Below, piece by piece: positions 58,285-64,000 of a stretch of 64,000 bases of DNA; position 1 is the first letter of the stretch; each line of letters begins with the position of its first letter. The notes under the pieces were generated by a model that was not told where the DNA came from, did not search any database, and worked only from the letters and a program-made list of their open reading frames with translations. The translations under genes and the position numbers were made by a program. The DNA comes from Microvirga sp052115485 (GTDB lineage: Bacteria; Pseudomonadota; Alphaproteobacteria; Rhizobiales; Beijerinckiaceae), in NCBI RefSeq assembly GCF_052115485.1, contig NZ_JBFRGU010000002.1, positions 434,001-498,000 of the forward strand, written 5' to 3'.

Positions 58285-58563
58285 TTACTTGCCGTTCACG
58301 GCGTCCTTCAGGCCCGCGCCAGCGCGGAACTTCGGGGTCTTCGAAGCCGGAACCTTAACCTTTTCGCCGGTGCGCGGATTGCGCGCTTCGCCAGCGGCGC
58401 GGTTCGTCACGACAAAAGTGCCGAAACCAACGATCTTGACCTCGTCGCCCTTCTTAAGAGCGCCCGTGATAGCCTCGATGGCGGCGTCGATAGCCTCGCC
58501 AGCCTGACCCTTGGACAAACCGACCTTATCGGCAACGGCAGCAACGAGCTCGCCTTTATTCAT
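58285..58563 (-). CDS. hup: HU family DNA-binding protein
   Basis: HU is an abundant nucleoid protein that bends DNA. The ATG of MNKGELVAAVADK is preceded by GGAGG at eight bases, giving 92 residues. The dimerisation core (AIDAAIEAITGALKKGDEVKIVGFGTF) is followed by the DNA-binding arm with RNPRTGEKVKVPASKTPKF. It lies downstream of lon, separated from it by lon's terminator. Confidence 0.96.
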   Translation of the reverse strand: MNKGELVAAVADKVGLSKGQAGEAIDAAIEAITGALKKGDEVKIVGFGTFVVTNRAAGEARNPRTGEKVKVPASKTPKFRAGAGLKDAVNGK

Positions 58564-58702
58564 ATCATTAACCTCCAATGATCGCAGCGGCTCGGAATGA
58601 CTATGCTGGCCGCCGCTTCAGGGATGAACCGTGTGGCCCAAAGCCAACCCGCTTGCAACCCCTGAAACGGCTAAAATGAGCCATTTTTCGACATTCCACA
58701 TC

Positions 58703-58740
58703 AAAAATAAGCCCCCGGATTCTTCATCCGGGGGCTTTTT
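58703..58740 (-). terminator. Intrinsic terminator after lon
   Basis: Perfect 11-bp arms AGCCCCCGGAT and ATCCGGGGGCT around TCTTC (58710-58736), with TTATTTTT on the minus strand. It is also symmetrical enough to work on the plus strand, where CTTTTT follows. It lies 29 bp after the lon stop. Confidence 0.9.
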
Positions 58741-58764
58741 CAAAGCATGCCGTTACGGCAGAGG

Positions 58765-61191
<2,427 letters not shown>

Positions 61192-61337
61192 GAGACTTCC
61201 TTTCGACAGCGTCCGCCTACCCCTCCAACGAGCGAGTTCGCGAACGGGAAACCGGAACGCTCAGGCTGGGATTCGGCTGCGTCCGGGCCTGGAACCATCC
61301 CTCGAAGAATGAGCGGAAAACCTCCAGGCGAGTAATG

Positions 61338-61366
61338 ATGTGGCGTGTCGGACACTGGCTTTCAAG
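61338..61366 (-). promoter_or_regulatory. Possible RpoH (heat-shock) promoter of lon
   Basis: On the minus strand CTTGAAA (61366-61360) is followed after 16 bp by CCACAT (61343-61338). The -35 is a perfect match to the RpoH consensus and the -10 is a partial one. It lies about 145 bp upstream of the lon start codon. Lon is a known heat-shock protein, so the location makes sense. Confidence 0.4.
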
Positions 61367-61405
61367 GATGTGTCCGGCACGCTTTGCCGCATGATTCCGA
61401 CGGCG

Positions 61406-62674
61406 TTACGCACTCGCGCTCGCTGGCTGATCAGCCCGGTCGCCATGGATGAAAAGCGGCTTCGCCTTCCCTTCCACGACCTCGGGACCGATGACCACCT
61501 GCTCCACCGAGTCGAGACCCGGCAGGTCGTACATGGTCTCGAGCAGGATGCCCTCCATGATGGAGCGCAAGCCGCGCGCGCCGGTCTTTCTCTCGATTGC
61601 CTTGCGGGCAATGAGGGACATCGCTTCCTCCTGGAAGGTGAGGCTCACGTTCTCCATTTCGAAGAGGCGTTGATATTGCTTCACCAGGGCGTTCTTCGGT
61701 TCTTGCAGGATGCGCTTGAGAGCGATCTCGTCCAGATCTTCTAGAGTCGCGATCACCGGGAGACGGCCTACGAATTCGGGGATGAGGCCGAATTTCAGCA
61801 GATCCTCGGGCTCGACCTCACGGAAGATTTCGCCGGTGCGGCGATCATCCGGGGATTGAACCGCAGCGCCAAAGCCGATGGAAGTCCCCTTCCCGCGACC
61901 GGAGATGATGCGCTCCAGTCCTGCGAAGGCGCCGCCGCAGATGAACAGGATGTTGGTCGTGTCCACCTGCAGGAACTCCTGCTGCGGATGCTTTCGGCCG
62001 CCTTGAGGAGGCACGGAGGCGACGGTGCCTTCCATGATCTTCAGAAGGGCCTGCTGCACGCCCTCGCCCGAAACATCCCTCGTGATCGATGGATTGTCGG
62101 ACTTGCGGGAAATCTTGTCGATCTCGTCGATGTAGACGATACCGCGCTGCGCCCGCTCCACGTTGTAGTCGGAGGCCTGAAGCAGCTTCAGGATGATGTT
62201 TTCCACATCCTCGCCCACGTAGCCCGCCTCGGTCAGCGTCGTGGCGTCGGCCATGGTGAACGGCACGTCCAGGATGCGGGCAAGGGTCTGCGCGAGCAGC
62301 GTCTTGCCCGAACCGGTCGGACCAATCAGGAGGATATTGGACTTCGCCAGCTCGACGTCGTTGTGCTTCGTCGCGTGGGCGAGACGCTTGTAGTGGTTAT
62401 GGACCGCGACCGAGAGGACCTTCTTCGCGTATTCCTGACCGATCACATAATCGTCCAGGACACGGCTGATTTCCTTCGGGGTCGGAACGCCGTCCCTCGA
62501 TTTCACAAGCGAGGACTTCGATTCCTCGCGGATGATGTCCATGCAAAGCTCGACGCATTCATCGCAAATGAACACCGTCGGGCCAGCGATCAGCTTACGG
62601 ACCTCGTGCTGGCTCTTGCCGCAGAAGGAGCAGTAAAGCGTGCTCTTGGAGTCGTTGCCGCCAGCCTTGCTCAT
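61406..62674 (-). CDS. clpX: ATP-dependent Clp protease ATP-binding subunit ClpX
   Basis: ClpX is the AAA+ unfoldase that feeds substrates to ClpP. The 422-residue protein has the N-terminal C4 zinc domain (CSFCGK and CDECVELC), Walker A GPTGSGKTLLAQTLA (about 119-133) and Walker B IVYIDEIDKI. A RKAIERKTGARGLRSIME segment at the C-terminal end is the sensor-2 region. It is downstream of clpP with a 229-bp gap. Confidence 0.97.
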   Translation of the reverse strand: MSKAGGNDSKSTLYCSFCGKSQHEVRKLIAGPTVFICDECVELCMDIIREESKSSLVKSRDGVPTPKEISRVLDDYVIGQEYAKKVLSVAVHNHYKRLAHATKHNDVELAKSNILLIGPTGSGKTLLAQTLARILDVPFTMADATTLTEAGYVGEDVENIILKLLQASDYNVERAQRGIVYIDEIDKISRKSDNPSITRDVSGEGVQQALLKIMEGTVASVPPQGGRKHPQQEFLQVDTTNILFICGGAFAGLERIISGRGKGTSIGFGAAVQSPDDRRTGEIFREVEPEDLLKFGLIPEFVGRLPVIATLEDLDEIALKRILQEPKNALVKQYQRLFEMENVSLTFQEEAMSLIARKAIERKTGARGLRSIMEGILLETMYDLPGLDSVEQVVIGPEVVEGKAKPLFIHGDRADQPASASA

Positions 62675-62843
62675 TTATCACATCTCCAATCAGTGCCCGG
62701 CGCGAACCTTAGCCGACCGTGCACCTCTTAAATGTAGTGGCATCAGAACTAATGAAAGGTTCAGATGTCGATTCGAGGCCTCACATTTGCGTTGCTTCTC
62801 GAATCCCTATGCAAACACGCGAAAAGCGCGCGATCAATAGAAA

Positions 62844-62877
62844 CGGGCCCAGACGCTAAAAAGACGCACCGGACCCG
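62844..62877 (-). terminator. Possible terminator between clpP and clpX
   Basis: On the minus strand CGGGTCCGG pairs with CTGGGCCCG (two wobbles) around a 16-nt loop and is followed by TTTCTATT. It lies 27 bp after the clpP stop. The weak T-run suggests partial termination, giving clpX less transcript than clpP or its own promoter. Confidence 0.4.
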
Positions 62878-62903
62878 CCTTTATCCCCAGCTATTAGGGG
62901 GAA

Positions 62904-63536
62904 TTAAGTCACCGGTGCGGCAGGCTCGGGGCGCTTCGCCAACACCTGATCGATGATACCGAACTCCTTGGCCGCATCGGCGGTCATGAAGTTGTCGCGT
63001 TCCAGGGCCTGCTCCACGGCGCCGATGTCGTTGCCCGTGTGCTTCACGTAGATCTCATTGAGACGACGCTTCAAGGCCTCGCTCTCGCGAGCATGGATCA
63101 TGATGTCCGTCACCTGCCCCTGGTACCCGCCGGAGGGCTGGTGGACCATGATTCGGGCATTCGACAAGGCGAAGCGCATGTCCTTCTCGCCGGCGCAGAG
63201 CAGCAGCGAGCCCATTGAGGCGGCCTGGCCCACGCAGAGCGTCGAAACCGGGCAGCGGATGAACTGCATGGTGTCGTAAATCGACAGGCCGGAGGTCACG
63301 ACGCCGCCGGGCGAGTTGATATAGAAGGAAATTTCCTTCTTCGGGTTCTCGGCTTCGAGGAACAGAAGCTGCGCCACGATGAGCGACGCAGAATAGTCTT
63401 CGACCGGACCCGTGAGGAAAATAATCCGCTCGCGCAGGAGGCGCGAATAGATATCGAATGCACGCTCGCCCCGGTTCGATTGCTCGACCACCATCGGCAC
63501 GAGCGTGCTGTTATAGACCTCTATCGGATCTCTCAT
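62904..63536 (-). CDS. clpP: ATP-dependent Clp protease proteolytic subunit
   Basis: ClpP is the serine peptidase barrel for ClpX- and ClpA-dependent proteolysis. The 210-residue protein has the catalytic Ser in GQAASMGSLLL, the His in MVHQPSGGYQG and the expected Asp in ERDNFMTA. The N-terminus (MRDPIEVYNSTLVPMVVEQ) includes the axial-loop region. It lies between tig and clpX in the usual order. Confidence 0.97.
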   Translation of the reverse strand: MRDPIEVYNSTLVPMVVEQSNRGERAFDIYSRLLRERIIFLTGPVEDYSASLIVAQLLFLEAENPKKEISFYINSPGGVVTSGLSIYDTMQFIRCPVSTLCVGQAASMGSLLLCAGEKDMRFALSNARIMVHQPSGGYQGQVTDIMIHARESEALKRRLNEIYVKHTGNDIGAVEQALERDNFMTADAAKEFGIIDQVLAKRPEPAAPVT

Positions 63537-63555
63537 CGTCTCACTGCTCCAAAGT

Positions 63556-63577
63556 CGGCTGCGCGGATGCGCAGCCG
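63556..63577 (-). terminator. Hairpin between tig and clpP
   Basis: Perfect 9-bp arms CGGCTGCGC and GCGCAGCCG flank a 4-nt loop. On the minus strand only ACTTT follows, so termination is likely partial. It could end the tig message or stabilise it while allowing read-through into clpP. Confidence 0.5.
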
Positions 63578-63616
63578 TCAGAATTGATGCAAACAGCGAG
63601 ACGCCTTAACGGGCGG

Positions 63617-64000
63617 TTACTCGCTTTTGCTGGCCTTTTTTCCGCCCTTGGCCTTGGTGGACTTGCCCTTCGCCTTCGAAGAGCCCTCTTCGGACTCGTC
63701 ATCGGCGAACAGTTCGTCCTTCGACACGGATTCGTCCACTACCTTTACCTGAGAAAGGAGATGGTCGACCACCTTCTCCTCGAACAGAGGTGCGCGGATT
63801 TCAGCCAAGGCTTGTGGATTCTTCTGGTAGAATTCCCAAACCTGCTTTTCCTGGCCGGGATACTGGCGGACCCGCTCGATGAGAGCCTGGGTGACCTCAT
63901 CGTCGGAGATCTTGATATCGGCCTTCTCACCGATCTGCGCAAGAACCAGACCGAGACGAACGCGACGCTCGGCGATCTTGTGGTAATCGGCCTTGGCCTC
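63617..64000 (-). CDS. tig: Trigger factor, C-terminal part (cut by the right window edge)
   Basis: Trigger factor is the ribosome-bound chaperone and prolyl isomerase. Only the last 127 codons are here. The segment EAKADYHKIAERRVRLGLVLAQIGEKA and YPGQEKQVWEFYQKNPQALAEIRAPLFEEKVVDHLL are characteristic of the C-terminal chaperone arms. The final 30 residues are Ser/Lys-rich (KAKGKSTKAKGGKKASKSE), as in many alphaproteobacteria. It is upstream of clpP on the same strand. The start lies outside the window. Confidence 0.93.
   Translation of the reverse strand, partial: EAKADYHKIAERRVRLGLVLAQIGEKADIKISDDEVTQALIERVRQYPGQEKQVWEFYQKNPQALAEIRAPLFEEKVVDHLLSQVKVVDESVSKDELFADDESEEGSSKAKGKSTKAKGGKKASKSE

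Overview
The window is a GC-rich chromosomal segment of an alphaproteobacterium, almost certainly a member of the Rhizobiales (Hyphomicrobiales). The gene order is typical of that group: pdxJ-acpS-lepB-rnc, rpsF-rpsR-DUF2232-rplI-dnaB-alr-radA-cvpA-purF, a complete nuoA-N operon followed by birA, rnj, a methylmalonyl-CoA epimerase, DUF1467, proS and lolCD, and tig-clpP-clpX-lon-hup. Interspersed palindromic repeats of kinds common in Methylobacteriaceae and Bradyrhizobiaceae relatives also fit. A Microvirga- or Methylobacterium-like genus is a guess. Both ends cut a gene: rnc on the left and tig on the right.

Layout. Positions 1-2838 (minus) hold pdxJ, acpS, lepB and the start of rnc. Positions 3164-13093 (plus) run through ribosomal proteins S6, S18 and L9, a membrane protein, the replicative helicase, alanine racemase, RadA, CvpA, PurF and a short-chain dehydrogenase. 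Positions 13241-17512 form a small accessory island: a DUF805 membrane protein and two RTX-type calcium-binding proteins, without a visible type I secretion system. Positions 17533-21094 (minus) carry der, a TPR membrane protein, panB and a NnrU-family protein. Positions 21397-25488 (plus) hold TRAP permease subunits without a substrate-binding protein, an acetyltransferase and a hydrolase. Positions 25485-31725 carry purine-biosynthesis genes (guaA, guaB) with an RNA methyltransferase, a MAPEG protein, a second acetyltransferase and an ArsC-like protein. An MFS exporter and a Tat-exported dienelactone hydrolase-type enzyme follow, to 34214.

Positions 34296-56883 (minus) contain a small secreted protein, lolD-lolC-proS, then DUF1467-mce-rnj-birA and all fourteen subunits of respiratory complex I in canonical order, nuoA to nuoN. 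Beyond nuoA lie tRNA-Asp and tRNA-Val, then the HU protein, Lon, ClpX, ClpP and trigger factor, a protein quality-control cluster.

I found no CRISPR array, transposase, prophage or defence system. The most interesting non-coding signal is a probable orphan small RNA at about 38416-38567 on the plus strand, between proS and DUF1467. It has a 17-bp-spaced promoter, several stem-loops and a textbook intrinsic terminator. Other points of interest are the low-GC RTX pair, an orphan TRAP permease with a 7-bp-arm operator-like palindrome, 30-bp tandem repeats and a BIME-like palindrome inside the nuo operon, and a possible 44-residue membrane protein between the two tRNAs.
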